From Hydrogenophaga pseudoflava (GTDB taxonomy: Bacteria; Pseudomonadota; Gammaproteobacteria; Burkholderiales; Burkholderiaceae_C), in assembly GCF_031020795.1 (NCBI RefSeq), contig NZ_JAVHJP010000003.1:675408-739407 (forward strand): 64,000 nt of DNA, read 5' to 3'. Below are positions 1-8,234 of the stretch, one piece after another. The translations under genes were made by a program, and so were the position numbers. The notes beneath the pieces are model-generated. The model was not told the origin of the DNA, searched no databases, and was given only the letters and a program-made list of their open reading frames with translations. Within the stretch, counting starts at the first letter, position 1, and each line of letters starts with the position of its first letter.

Positions 1-1
1 C

Positions 2-682
2 GCGCAGATGACCTACGCCGATCTGGCGGCCGCGATGGGCATGGCCGAATCGAGCGTCAAGCGCATGCTGGCCAAGGGCGACATGTCGCTCTCGCGGGTG
101 GACGAGGTCTGCCGCGCACTCAAGATCGACTTCGCCGAACTCGCGCGCCGCGTGGCCGACGCGCAGCCGCTGCTGAAGGAGATGACGGCCGAACAGGAGC
201 GTGCGGTGGTGGCCGACAAGAAGCTGCTGCTGGTGGCGATCTGCGTGCTCAGCCAGTGGACGCTGGAGCAGATCACCGCCACCTACCGGCTGACCGAGGC
301 CGAGTGCGTGAAGTACCTCGCGCAGCTGGACCGCATCGGCATCATCGAGCTGCGCCCGCTCAACCGCTACCGCCTCAAGCTCGCCAAGACCTTCCGCTGG
401 CGCCCGCACGGCCCGGTGATGAACTACTTCCGCGAGCATGCCCTGCTCGACTACTTCGCAGGCGGCTTCGATGGCAGCGGCGAAGGCCTGATGCTGGTGC
501 ACGGCTCGGTCAGCCGCGCGCTGGCGCCGGTGTTCCTGGAACGCCTGCAGCGCGTGGCGCAGGACTTCGCGCAGCAGCACCAGACCGACCAGAAACTGGC
601 CCCGAAAGACCGCGAGGGCTACACGCTGGTGCTGGCGATGCGCAGCTGGGAATTTGAGGCCTTCAGCACGCTGCGCCGCTGA
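2..682 (+). CDS. XRE-family HTH transcriptional regulator, 5' end outside window
   Basis: The frame is open to the window edge; the first ATG is at base 8, but codons before it (Ala-Gln) continue the frame, so the true start probably lies upstream. The visible residues begin inside an XRE/lambda-repressor-type helix-turn-helix (Tyr-Ala-Asp-Leu-Ala...Met-Ala-Glu-Ser-Ser-Val-Lys-Arg), roughly residues 3-50. A second helical/winged segment follows near residues 80-125 (LEQITATYRLTEAE). The C-terminal third has no family I recognise. It probably regulates transcription in the cytoplasm; targets are unknown. The next gene on the same strand starts 79 bases downstream. Confidence 0.75.
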   Translation, partial: AQMTYADLAAAMGMAESSVKRMLAKGDMSLSRVDEVCRALKIDFAELARRVADAQPLLKEMTAEQERAVVADKKLLLVAICVLSQWTLEQITATYRLTEAECVKYLAQLDRIGIIELRPLNRYRLKLAKTFRWRPHGPVMNYFREHALLDYFAGGFDGSGEGLMLVHGSVSRALAPVFLERLQRVAQDFAQQHQTDQKLAPKDREGYTLVLAMRSWEFEAFSTLRR

Positions 683-761
683 CGGCGCCACCCGCGGCGC
701 GGTCGGGCTGGCATGATGTCGGGCTTGCCCGGAACCCGGGCTGTTTCATTTCTGCTTCTCC

Positions 762-1589
762 ATGAACGCTCCCGCCGACCACGACACGCCTTCCAAAGCC
801 GCCGCCGCGCCTGTTGAAAGCCCCGCCCCGCAGCCCGCCGATGGCGAACGTTCCCCGCGCCGCAACGAGCGGCCACGCGGCGGGCGCAATCGTGGGAATC
901 AAGGCGGCCGCAACGGCGGCGGCCAGCGCCCGCAGGGCCCGGGCCGAACCAATGCCGAGCGCCCGGCCCAGGCGGCACCTGCGCGCCAGCACCCGGTGCT
1001 GGACCAGCTGGCCACGCTGCACCCCGCGCTGTTCGGCGAGACGCCCCGACCGCTCAAGCGCGGCATCTTTGAAGACCTGCTCGCCGCCCACCCCGGCGTG
1101 CTGGAGAAGGACAGCCTGAAGGCCGCACTGGCGCTGCACGCGCGCTCCACCCGCTACCTCACGGTCATCGCCTCGGGCCAGCAGCGCCACGACCTTGCGG
1201 GCCAACCGGTCGAGGCGCTGACGCCCGAGCAGGTGCACCACGCCTTGATCGAGGTCTTCCGCCGCCGCGGTGCGCGCAGCCGCGAAGACCTGCGCCCCAA
1301 ACTGCGCCAGCGCATTCTCAAAGCCTACGAAGCTTCAGGCCTGTCGCCCGACGAGTACCTGCAGCGCATGCACGGGCGCGACGAAGAGGTGAACCAGCTC
1401 ACCCGCGACGCCCTGGCCGAGGTCAGCGCCCGCGCCGCGCGCGAGGACGCGCTGCTGCGCGCCTACGAAGCCAGCGGCAAGAACATCAACGAGTTCGCCG
1501 ACATGTACGGCCTGCATGTGCTCGACGCCAACCGCTCGCTGGAGCGCGCCCGCGCGCGGCAGGCGGCCGCCCTCAAGCCGGCGCCGTGA
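762..1589 (+). CDS. ProQ/FinO-family RNA chaperone
   Basis: 275 aa. Residues 1-75 are a disordered Ala/Pro/Arg/Gly-rich leader with RGG-like patches (RGGRNRGNQGGRNGGG), suited to RNA binding. Residues about 76-185 match the ProQ/FinO fold (LFGETPRPLKRGIFEDLL, RYLTVIASGQQRHDLAG, signature basic residues). The C-terminal extension carries two copies of AYEASG (residues 188-193 and 234-239) in similar helical contexts. ProQ proteins bind structured sRNAs and mRNA 3' ends and act after transcription. The stop codon overlaps the end of the convergent FIST gene by 17 bases. The family is clear; orthology to E. coli ProQ is not implied, since Burkholderiales carry several such proteins. Confidence 0.88.
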   Translation: MNAPADHDTPSKAAAAPVESPAPQPADGERSPRRNERPRGGRNRGNQGGRNGGGQRPQGPGRTNAERPAQAAPARQHPVLDQLATLHPALFGETPRPLKRGIFEDLLAAHPGVLEKDSLKAALALHARSTRYLTVIASGQQRHDLAGQPVEALTPEQVHHALIEVFRRRGARSREDLRPKLRQRILKAYEASGLSPDEYLQRMHGRDEEVNQLTRDALAEVSARAAREDALLRAYEASGKNINEFADMYGLHVLDANRSLERARARQAAALKPAP

Positions 1590-2853
1590 ACACCGTCAGC
1601 ACGCCGGTGTAGCCGTAGAGCTGCTGGTGTGCGATCTCGCCGCCGGCGAAGAAGCCGACCAGCGGTACGTCACCCAGCGCACGGCGCACGATCTGCAGTT
1701 CGGCGCTGGGCGCACCGAAGTGCAGGCCGCCCCGGCCCGAGCAGCTCACGTAAAGGGCGCCCACGATGTGGCGTGCCACCACCGGCTCGGGGTCGGCCGA
1801 CACCATGCTGGTGCCCATGCCCAGGGTTTCGGGCTCCAGCTCTTCACGTATTTCGCTGCACACGCGGATCAGGTCGGCGCGGGCGGCCTGGACATGCCGC
1901 TCGCAGAAGGCGAGCCGCGCGCCCAGCGGAGGGTGTTCGGCCACGGCCACGCCGCGGCGGGCCGGGTCCAGCCCGATGATGTGGCGCACCATCACCTCAG
2001 GGCCGAACTGGCCACGCGCATGACCCTGGGCCGGCGCGTCTGCCGGCCGGTGCTGTGGCAGCGTCAGCCCGACCAGGGTGCGGCGCAGCCGCTCCATGGC
2101 CTGCTGGGGCTGCGCCAGCGACACGCCCAGCTCGCGCAGCAGCACGTCCAGCGCGGGTTCTCCATCAAGCTCCAGCACCAGGTTGCCATCGACGGCGGTG
2201 ACCGAGCGCTCGCGGTCGATGGGCTGCGCGCCCTGGGTCACGCGGGAGATCAGCTCGACCTCGGGACCAAAGGCCACCCCGCTGATGCCGCCACTGAACA
2301 CTCCCCCCACCGCCCCCTGCCCCCGCAGGTGGCCGGCGCTGCTGGCGGCGAACTGCACACTGGCCGAACGGCTGCCCACCAGGCCACCGAACACATAGCC
2401 CGATTGCGTGCGGTCCGCGACCTCGGCCACCAGCTCGCCCAGATCGTGGGAGCCCGGGTCGGCGTGCAGCAGCGCGGTGTGCGCGACAAAACCTGAGGGT
2501 TCGACACCACTGGCCGGCAGCGGTGCGACGCCGCTGAAGACACGGTACTGATCGGGACTCAGATCGCAGAGCATGACCGCCAGAGCGGGCTCGTCGAAGT
2601 ACTCGACGTTGTTGGCCGCGATGCCGACCCCCACGGTGCCGGACCAGTCGGTGACCTCGGGCAGCTCGGCGCTCAGGTGGTCGAGGATGGCCTGCGCCTG
2701 GCCGGCGTAGTGGTCGGTGATGTAGAGCAGACCGAGCGACGGCGTGGCAGCGTAGGCCGGCAGGGCCATCTGCGCGCGCAGCTGGGCCAGCACCAGGGCC
2801 GCGGCCATGCGCCACTGCGGGTGCGTCGCGTGGGCGTAGGGGAACAGCTTCAT
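1573..2853 (-). CDS. FIST-domain signal transduction protein (FIST N + FIST C)
   Basis: 426 aa from the ATG giving MKLFPYAHATHP; a second in-frame ATG four codons upstream (2865) gives MGPA and is less likely. The body matches the FIST_N domain (about residues 30-230: GLLYITDHYAGQAQAILDHL, SGTVGVGIAANNVEYFDEPA) followed by FIST_C (about 240-400), with no membrane segment. FIST domains are predicted sensors of small ligands, possibly amino acids, and often sit with chemotaxis or signalling proteins; here no partner is adjacent. It follows phaM on the same strand after 23 bases and may be the last gene of the crotonase-phaM-FIST unit. It ends overlapping the ProQ gene tail to tail. Confidence 0.85.
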   Translation of the reverse strand: MKLFPYAHATHPQWRMAAALVLAQLRAQMALPAYAATPSLGLLYITDHYAGQAQAILDHLSAELPEVTDWSGTVGVGIAANNVEYFDEPALAVMLCDLSPDQYRVFSGVAPLPASGVEPSGFVAHTALLHADPGSHDLGELVAEVADRTQSGYVFGGLVGSRSASVQFAASSAGHLRGQGAVGGVFSGGISGVAFGPEVELISRVTQGAQPIDRERSVTAVDGNLVLELDGEPALDVLLRELGVSLAQPQQAMERLRRTLVGLTLPQHRPADAPAQGHARGQFGPEVMVRHIIGLDPARRGVAVAEHPPLGARLAFCERHVQAARADLIRVCSEIREELEPETLGMGTSMVSADPEPVVARHIVGALYVSCSGRGGLHFGAPSAELQIVRRALGDVPLVGFFAGGEIAHQQLYGYTGVLTVFTAPA

Positions 2854-2876
2854 GGCAGGGCCCATTCTTCTGGTGT

Positions 2877-3941
2877 TCAGCGGCGGCGCGGGGCCTTTTT
2901 GGCCGCAGCCTTGCGGACGGCGGTTTTCTTCCCGGCGGGAGTCTTGGCGGCGGGCGACTTCTTCGCCGACGTGCCGGCTGCCGGCAGGAAACCGGGAAAG
3001 AACGCGGTGGGCATGGGCCAGTCGCCCGCGCCGAGGGGCTGGGCCGGCGTGGCCGGCGCCGCCTTGGCGGCCGGCTTTTTCACCACCGCCTTGGCGGAGG
3101 CCGGGGCACGGCTGGTCTTCGGCGCCACCTTTCGGCCGGACGATGGCTTATTCGCCGGCGATGGGCCTCCGGTGACGGCGCGCACCGCCGCAGAGCCCAT
3201 ACCGGCCGCGCGGCCGACATTGCGCGCCACGGTATCGCCCACGCTGCGCCCGGCTTTCGTGGCCATGTCGGTGGCGGTCTTGACCGCCTGTTCGGTCAGC
3301 CCGCTGGCGACGTTGCGCGTGGCATCGAGCGCGCCCTGCTTGGCCATGTCCTTCATGGCCGTGCTGGCGATCTGCTGGAACTGCTGCGAAAGCGCGCCCC
3401 ACCAGGCCATGGGGTCGACCACCCCCGACGCCGCTTCAGGCGCAGGCGCCGCCTCCGCGGCCGGTTTGCGCGGCTTGCGCGCAGCGGGCGCCGGGGCCGG
3501 CTCGGGCGCTGGCGGCTCGGCAGCGGGGTTGCCATAGGTGCGCTCGGGAATCTCGAGTCCCGCGAACTGCGTCGGCACCTTGCCGGTCAGACCCGACACC
3601 GTGTCGGCCGCCTTGAGCTTGAGCGCGTTGGCCACATCGCCCAGGTTGAAGTTCATGGCCTTGAGCGTGGCCAGTGACATCTTCTGCACCTCCAGCGCCT
3701 GGATGGTCGCGCCCAGCGCCTTGGCGTTCTGGTCCAGCCAGAACTGCACCGCCTTGAGTTCCTCGATGCGCTTTTCCAGGTCCTCGACGTTGAAGGTCGG
3801 CGCCACCCAGTGGCCCAGGTTGGGCATCTGAGGCAGGCTTTTGCCCAGCCCCTGCGCGACACCGTCGGCGGCCTGCCCCGCGAGGTTCTGCAGGAACTCG
3901 AAACCGGGAACGAACTTGCCGAATCCGCTCGCATCGCTCAT
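2877..3941 (-). CDS. phaM: PhaM-type polyhydroxyalkanoate granule-associated protein
   Basis: 354 aa from ATG 3941, preceded by a good ribosome site (AGGAG, 6 nt spacing); the frame stays open upstream but that part reads as noise. Residues 1-95 match the PhaM/PHB granule domain (GFEFLQNLAGQA, PTFNVEDLEKRIEELKAVQF, LDQNAKALGATIQALEVQKM). The middle is Pro/Ala-rich and the last about 90 residues are Lys/Ala-rich with PAKKA-like repeats, as in histone H1-like tails. In Cupriavidus necator PhaM binds PHB synthase, activates it, and tethers granules to the nucleoid through such a tail. It lies 22 bases after a crotonase gene. PHA synthase itself is not in this window. Confidence 0.88.
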   Translation of the reverse strand: MSDASGFGKFVPGFEFLQNLAGQAADGVAQGLGKSLPQMPNLGHWVAPTFNVEDLEKRIEELKAVQFWLDQNAKALGATIQALEVQKMSLATLKAMNFNLGDVANALKLKAADTVSGLTGKVPTQFAGLEIPERTYGNPAAEPPAPEPAPAPAARKPRKPAAEAAPAPEAASGVVDPMAWWGALSQQFQQIASTAMKDMAKQGALDATRNVASGLTEQAVKTATDMATKAGRSVGDTVARNVGRAAGMGSAAVRAVTGGPSPANKPSSGRKVAPKTSRAPASAKAVVKKPAAKAAPATPAQPLGAGDWPMPTAFFPGFLPAAGTSAKKSPAAKTPAGKKTAVRKAAAKKAPRRR

Positions 3942-3963
3942 GGCAGTCTCCTGTTGGAAGGGA

Positions 3964-4803
<840 letters not shown>

Positions 4804-4912
4804 CGTTGTTTCTCCTGTGATTTCCGGAAAGTGAAGCCGTCGATTCTGCGGGGGAATGCCGTGTTTTCCGACGGGGATTTCCCCTTGGCAACGGGTTTGA
4901 ACGGCGGCGGGC

Positions 4913-4926
4913 TTGACGCCGATCAA
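4913..4926 (+). promoter_or_regulatory. FNR/ANR-type box upstream of the dksA-like gene
   Basis: TTGAC-GCCG-ATCAA matches the FNR consensus TTGAT-N4-ATCAA in 9 of 10 positions. Placing the site centre at -41.5 predicts a start near 4961, with CACCAT (4949-4954) in the -10 position, as in class II FNR promoters. That start is 49 bases before the ATG at 5010. The expected output is oxygen-limitation control of the dksA-like gene and its follower. The match is seen in the sequence; the regulation is inferred. Confidence 0.55.
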
Positions 4927-5009
4927 GGCGGGCGCACACCGTCGGGCGCACCATGAAAACGTGCTCTCCGGAGCCGACCGCTTCAGTACCCACACCAGAG
5001 GAGAACCGC

Positions 5010-5396
5010 ATGAACACCCCCGTTTCCGACACTTTCCGCCAGCAGCTGCAGGCCATGCGCGCCGACGTGATCGCCCAGTTGCGGGCACAGCGAGGCGGCA
5101 AGATCGGCCGCGCCGAGGCCGCGGCCAACGCGCGCGAGACCGAGAGCGACGACTGGGCACAGGCCGACGCCGAACGCGATCTGGCGTTTGCACTGGAAGA
5201 GCGCGAATCGGCCGAACTGGTGGCCATTGACGGAGCGCTGCAACGCGTGGCCGACGGCAGCTACGGCCTGTGCGTGGACTGCGGCACCTCCATCGCCACC
5301 GCCCGCCTGCACGCCAACCCGGTGGCCCTGCGCTGTGTGGCCTGCCAGGACAAGGCCGAACACACCCGCGGCGCCGCCAAGCCGGCCGGCTACTGA
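5010..5396 (+). CDS. TraR/DksA-family C4 zinc-finger protein
   Basis: 128 aa from ATG 5010 behind AGAGGAGAACCGC; an upstream in-frame ATG at 4953 lacks a site and would overlap the predicted promoter -10. The N-terminal half is a charged coiled coil with acidic residues ([13 protein letters not shown]), and the C-terminal half a C4 zinc finger with Cys88, Cys91, Cys109 and Cys112. DksA/TraR proteins insert a coiled coil into the RNA polymerase secondary channel and work with ppGpp. This one is shorter than housekeeping DksA (about 150 aa), so it is probably an accessory paralogue. An FNR-type box lies upstream and a small eRF1-like gene follows after 36 bases, suggesting a two-gene stress unit. 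Confidence 0.85.
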   Translation: MNTPVSDTFRQQLQAMRADVIAQLRAQRGGKIGRAEAAANARETESDDWAQADAERDLAFALEERESAELVAIDGALQRVADGSYGLCVDCGTSIATARLHANPVALRCVACQDKAEHTRGAAKPAGY

Positions 5397-5432
5397 TTCC
5401 TTGTTTCCTTTCTTTTTTCAGGAGAGCTTTGC

Positions 5433-5810
5433 ATGACCACATTTCACGCCGTCGTCTGGATGGACCACAGCCAGGCCCATGTGCTGATGTTCGACCGGGA
5501 GCACGTGGATGCCCAGCGCGTCAAGGCGCGCCAGCAGCACACGCCCAAGCACGGCCACGTCGGCGCCGACAAGGACTTCTTCAAGGCCATCGCCGCCTCG
5601 CTTGAAGGCGTGTCCGAGGTGCTGCTGACCGGCCCGGCCAACGCCAAGATCGAGTTCCGCGACTGGTGCAAGCACAACGCCCACGCGGTCGACAAGGCCG
5701 TGGTCGACGTGGTCAACAGCGACCACCCCACCGACGCGCAGCTGGTCGCCATGGCGCGCCAGTACTTCCTGAAGTACGACCAGCAGGCCGGCGACCCGAC
5801 GCAGCGCTGA
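5433..5810 (+). CDS. Small eRF1-domain-3-like ('translational machinery') protein
   Basis: 125 aa; AGGAGAG lies upstream of ATG 5433. The sequence begins with [17 protein letters not shown] and later has [14 protein letters not shown] and [23 protein letters not shown], the pattern of short bacterial proteins annotated as translational machinery components because they resemble the C-terminal (domain 3) part of eRF1/Pelota. No catalytic motif is evident. The molecular role is not established to my knowledge. It follows the dksA-like gene and probably shares its FNR-type promoter. A VOC gene follows after 12 bases. Confidence 0.65.
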   Translation: MTTFHAVVWMDHSQAHVLMFDREHVDAQRVKARQQHTPKHGHVGADKDFFKAIAASLEGVSEVLLTGPANAKIEFRDWCKHNAHAVDKAVVDVVNSDHPTDAQLVAMARQYFLKYDQQAGDPTQR

Positions 5811-5822
5811 TATCCTGAGGGC

Positions 5823-6257
5823 ATGACCCAGACCACGCTGCCCACACGAAGCCTGTTCCACTTCGCCTTCCATGTCACCGACCTGGGCGAGGCCCGGCGC
5901 TTCTATGGCGGCGTGCTGGGCTGCACCGAAGGCCGCAGCACCGACACCTGGGTCGATTTCGACTTCTTCAGCCACCAGATCTCGCTGCACCTGGGCGAGC
6001 CCTTCAAGACCACGCGCACCGGCCGGGTGGGTGACCACCTGGTGCCCATGCCGCACTTCGGCCTGGTGCTGCTGCTGCCCGAATGGCGCGCGCTGGCCGG
6101 GCGCCTGACCGCGGCGGGCATGGACTTCGTGCTGCCGCCGCAGGTGCGCTTTGAAGGCCAGCCGGGCGAGCAATGGACCATGTTCTTCTGCGACCCCTTC
6201 GGCAACCCGATCGAGGTCAAGGGCTTCGCCAGCACCGAAGCCCTCTTCGCCGCCTGA
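5823..6257 (+). CDS. VOC-family (glyoxalase/dioxygenase-fold) protein
   Basis: 144 aa, ATG 5823 with GAGGG just upstream. It is one VOC unit: FHFAFHVTDLGEARRFYGGVLGC at the start, YxxHLGE in the middle, and FFCDPFGNPIEVKGF at the end. The typical metal ligands are visible: an N-terminal His (HFAFHV), a central His (SLHLGE) and the terminal Glu (NPIEVK). Members bind a divalent metal and include glyoxalases, dioxygenases and resistance proteins; the substrate cannot be told. It sits 12 bases after the eRF1-like gene and 5 bases before the AdoMet decarboxylase gene, so it may belong to either unit. Confidence 0.85.
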   Translation: MTQTTLPTRSLFHFAFHVTDLGEARRFYGGVLGCTEGRSTDTWVDFDFFSHQISLHLGEPFKTTRTGRVGDHLVPMPHFGLVLLLPEWRALAGRLTAAGMDFVLPPQVRFEGQPGEQWTMFFCDPFGNPIEVKGFASTEALFAA

Positions 6258-6262
6258 GTTCC

Positions 6263-6646
6263 GTGAACGGCCTGCACCTGACCGCCGACCTGCGCGGCTG
6301 CCGCTGCGAGCAGGCCTGGCTGACCGACGCCGAGCGGCTGCTGGCCGCCTGCGCGCAGCGGGTACAGGCCAGCGGCCTGCAGGCCGTGGCGCAGCTGGGC
6401 CACCGCTTCCCGGACACGCCGCAGGGCCCGGGCGGCGTCACCGCCACGGTGCTGCTGGCCGAGTCTCACCTGTGCGTGCACACCTGGCCCGAGTCGCGCA
6501 GCGTGAGCCTGGACGTGTACGTCTGCAACTTCGGCGCCGACCATTCGACGCGCGCGCAGCAGCTGATGGACGCGCTGCTGGTGCTGTTCGCACCGGCCGA
6601 GGTCGTCCGGCGTGCGGTCGAGCGCGGCGTGGCGCCCGCCGCCTGA
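6263..6646 (+). CDS. speD: S-adenosylmethionine decarboxylase, prokaryotic SpeD/SpeH class
   Basis: 127 aa from a GTG at 6263 (MNGLHLTADLRGC...). The frame is open further upstream but overlaps the VOC gene and has no homology there. The self-cleavage and catalytic motif AESHLCVHTWPE gives pyruvoyl-precursor Ser68 and His73, with Cys88 in DVYVCNFG, so all expected catalytic residues are present. The pro-enzyme cuts itself before Ser68 and supplies decarboxylated AdoMet, the aminopropyl donor. It is convergent with, and 9 bases from, the operon holding an aminopropyltransferase (8235-9791), making a donor/transferase pair. Confidence 0.92.
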   Translation: MNGLHLTADLRGCRCEQAWLTDAERLLAACAQRVQASGLQAVAQLGHRFPDTPQGPGGVTATVLLAESHLCVHTWPESRSVSLDVYVCNFGADHSTRAQQLMDALLVLFAPAEVVRRAVERGVAPAA

Positions 6647-6655
6647 TCCTCCCGT

Positions 6656-8227
6656 TCAGCCGCGCAGCCGACGCGCGATGCGCTCACCGGCCAGATGGCC
6701 GCGTGTGAAGGCCTCTTCAAACACCGAGTACCCGGCCCAGTCGGCGTGGGCGAACGCCAGCCGGTCGTCGTGCCACGGCCCCTCGTACAGCGATCCGGGC
6801 GCCGGGATGGCCATCGCATGGCCGTAGCGCGTCACCGCCACCTCGCGCACCCGCCCCGGCAGGTCCGGGTGCGGCAGCGACAGCTCGGCCAGCGCCCGGT
6901 CGCGCCAGTGGGTCCAGGGCCGCTCCAGCAGCGCCCGGCGCGCGTCCGGCTCGTCGCCCAGCGGCAGGTACCAGGTCCACACGCGCGGCCCGGCCACCCG
7001 CTGCAGCGACTGGTGGCTGGCATCCACATAGCCCAGACCGGCGGTGCCGAAGGTCACGTTGTCCCAAGCCGGGTGGGCACCGCCGCGGTCCTTGGGGGCG
7101 TCGTCCAGCAGCAGGTTGACCACGGCCCAAGGCGCCGTCCGCAGACCGGCCGCCCGCGCCGACACCACCGGCGGCTGCGGATCGATCACGCGCCGGGCGA
7201 TGAACACCGGCAGCGCCACCACCGCCGCGCGGGCCTGCCACCGGGTGATCCGCCCGTCGTCCAGGGAGACGCTGTCGACCGCCACGCCCTGGCGCCCCGG
7301 CGCGACGCGCAGCACGCCCTGCCCCGTGCGCAGCCGCTCGCCCAGCCCCGCCGCCAGCCGCTGCACCAGCCAGGCGTTGCCCTCTGGCCACGTCAGCAGG
7401 GGCTCGGCCTCGCCCTCGTCACCCGGTGCGGGAAAGCCGTGGCGGCTCGCGAAGTAGTGGATGCCGGCCCAGGCCGACACGCTCGCGGCACCGGCGCCGT
7501 AGTCGTCGCGGCAGGCGTAGTCGAGGTACCAGCGCAGCTGCGGATCGGTCAGGCCATGGCCATCGAGCCACTGCGCAAAGCTCTGCCCCCATAGCGCGCG
7601 CACGGTGTCGGTCACCGGCAGGCGCACGGCCGGCATGGCGTAGCGCTGCACGCGCCGGGCCTCGTCGATCAGGCGGCTCAGGCGCCGGTACTGGTCCAGC
7701 GTGGACGCCGCCACGCCGTCCAGCGGCAGCAGGCCGTCGTGCCAGGCGCCGTTCCAGTACAGACGCTCCTGCGGGCTGTGGCAGAGGTGGCGCTCGTCGT
7801 AGGTCCAGCGGCCGGCCACCCGCCGGCGCAGGCCGATCTGTTCCAGCCAGTCCTGCAGTTCGGGCGCGTCGTCCGAGGGGACGGGCAGGTAGTGCGCGCC
7901 CAGCGGGCAGGCCAGACCGCCCAGGCGCCCGGCGCGCGCATTGCCGCCGGCCTCGGGCTCCAGCTCCAGCAGCGCGAAGTCCTCGACCCCCGCGAGCGTC
8001 AACGCCCGCGCCGCCGCCAGCCCGGCCACACCGCCACCGAGCACCAGCACGTCGGTGCGGCGTTGTGCGGCCGGCTGGGCCAGCGCGGCATCGCGCCAGC
8101 GGTGGCCGCGCGCCGGGTCGGGGCCGGTGAACCCACCGGGGATGTCGCGCGGCATCGGCTGGCAGCCCGCAAGCCCCGCGCCCGCCGCCCCGAGCCAGCC
8201 CAGGCAGTCGCGCCGCGTCAGTGCCAT
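6656..8227 (-). CDS. Exported FAD-dependent amine-oxidase-like oxidoreductase (Tat/lipoprotein signal)
   Basis: 523 aa. Residues 3-22 form a twin-arginine-like signal (LTRRDCLGWLGAAGAG) ending in LAGC, a possible lipobox. An FAD Rossmann motif follows at about 58-95 (VLVLGGGVAGLAAARA, LLELEPEAGGNARAG). The C-terminal end EGPWHDDRLAFAHADWAGYSVFEEAFTRGHLAGERIARRL is the second FAD-contacting motif of amine/polyamine oxidases. It starts 7 bases after the aminopropyltransferase stop and is the last gene of the DUF4178-DUF350-PABS operon. A polyamine or modified amine as substrate is inferred from its neighbours, not from residues. It acts on the outer face of the inner membrane if the signal is used. 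Confidence 0.85.
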   Translation of the reverse strand: MALTRRDCLGWLGAAGAGLAGCQPMPRDIPGGFTGPDPARGHRWRDAALAQPAAQRRTDVLVLGGGVAGLAAARALTLAGVEDFALLELEPEAGGNARAGRLGGLACPLGAHYLPVPSDDAPELQDWLEQIGLRRRVAGRWTYDERHLCHSPQERLYWNGAWHDGLLPLDGVAASTLDQYRRLSRLIDEARRVQRYAMPAVRLPVTDTVRALWGQSFAQWLDGHGLTDPQLRWYLDYACRDDYGAGAASVSAWAGIHYFASRHGFPAPGDEGEAEPLLTWPEGNAWLVQRLAAGLGERLRTGQGVLRVAPGRQGVAVDSVSLDDGRITRWQARAAVVALPVFIARRVIDPQPPVVSARAAGLRTAPWAVVNLLLDDAPKDRGGAHPAWDNVTFGTAGLGYVDASHQSLQRVAGPRVWTWYLPLGDEPDARRALLERPWTHWRDRALAELSLPHPDLPGRVREVAVTRYGHAMAIPAPGSLYEGPWHDDRLAFAHADWAGYSVFEEAFTRGHLAGERIARRLRG

Positions 8228-8234
8228 GGACCCT

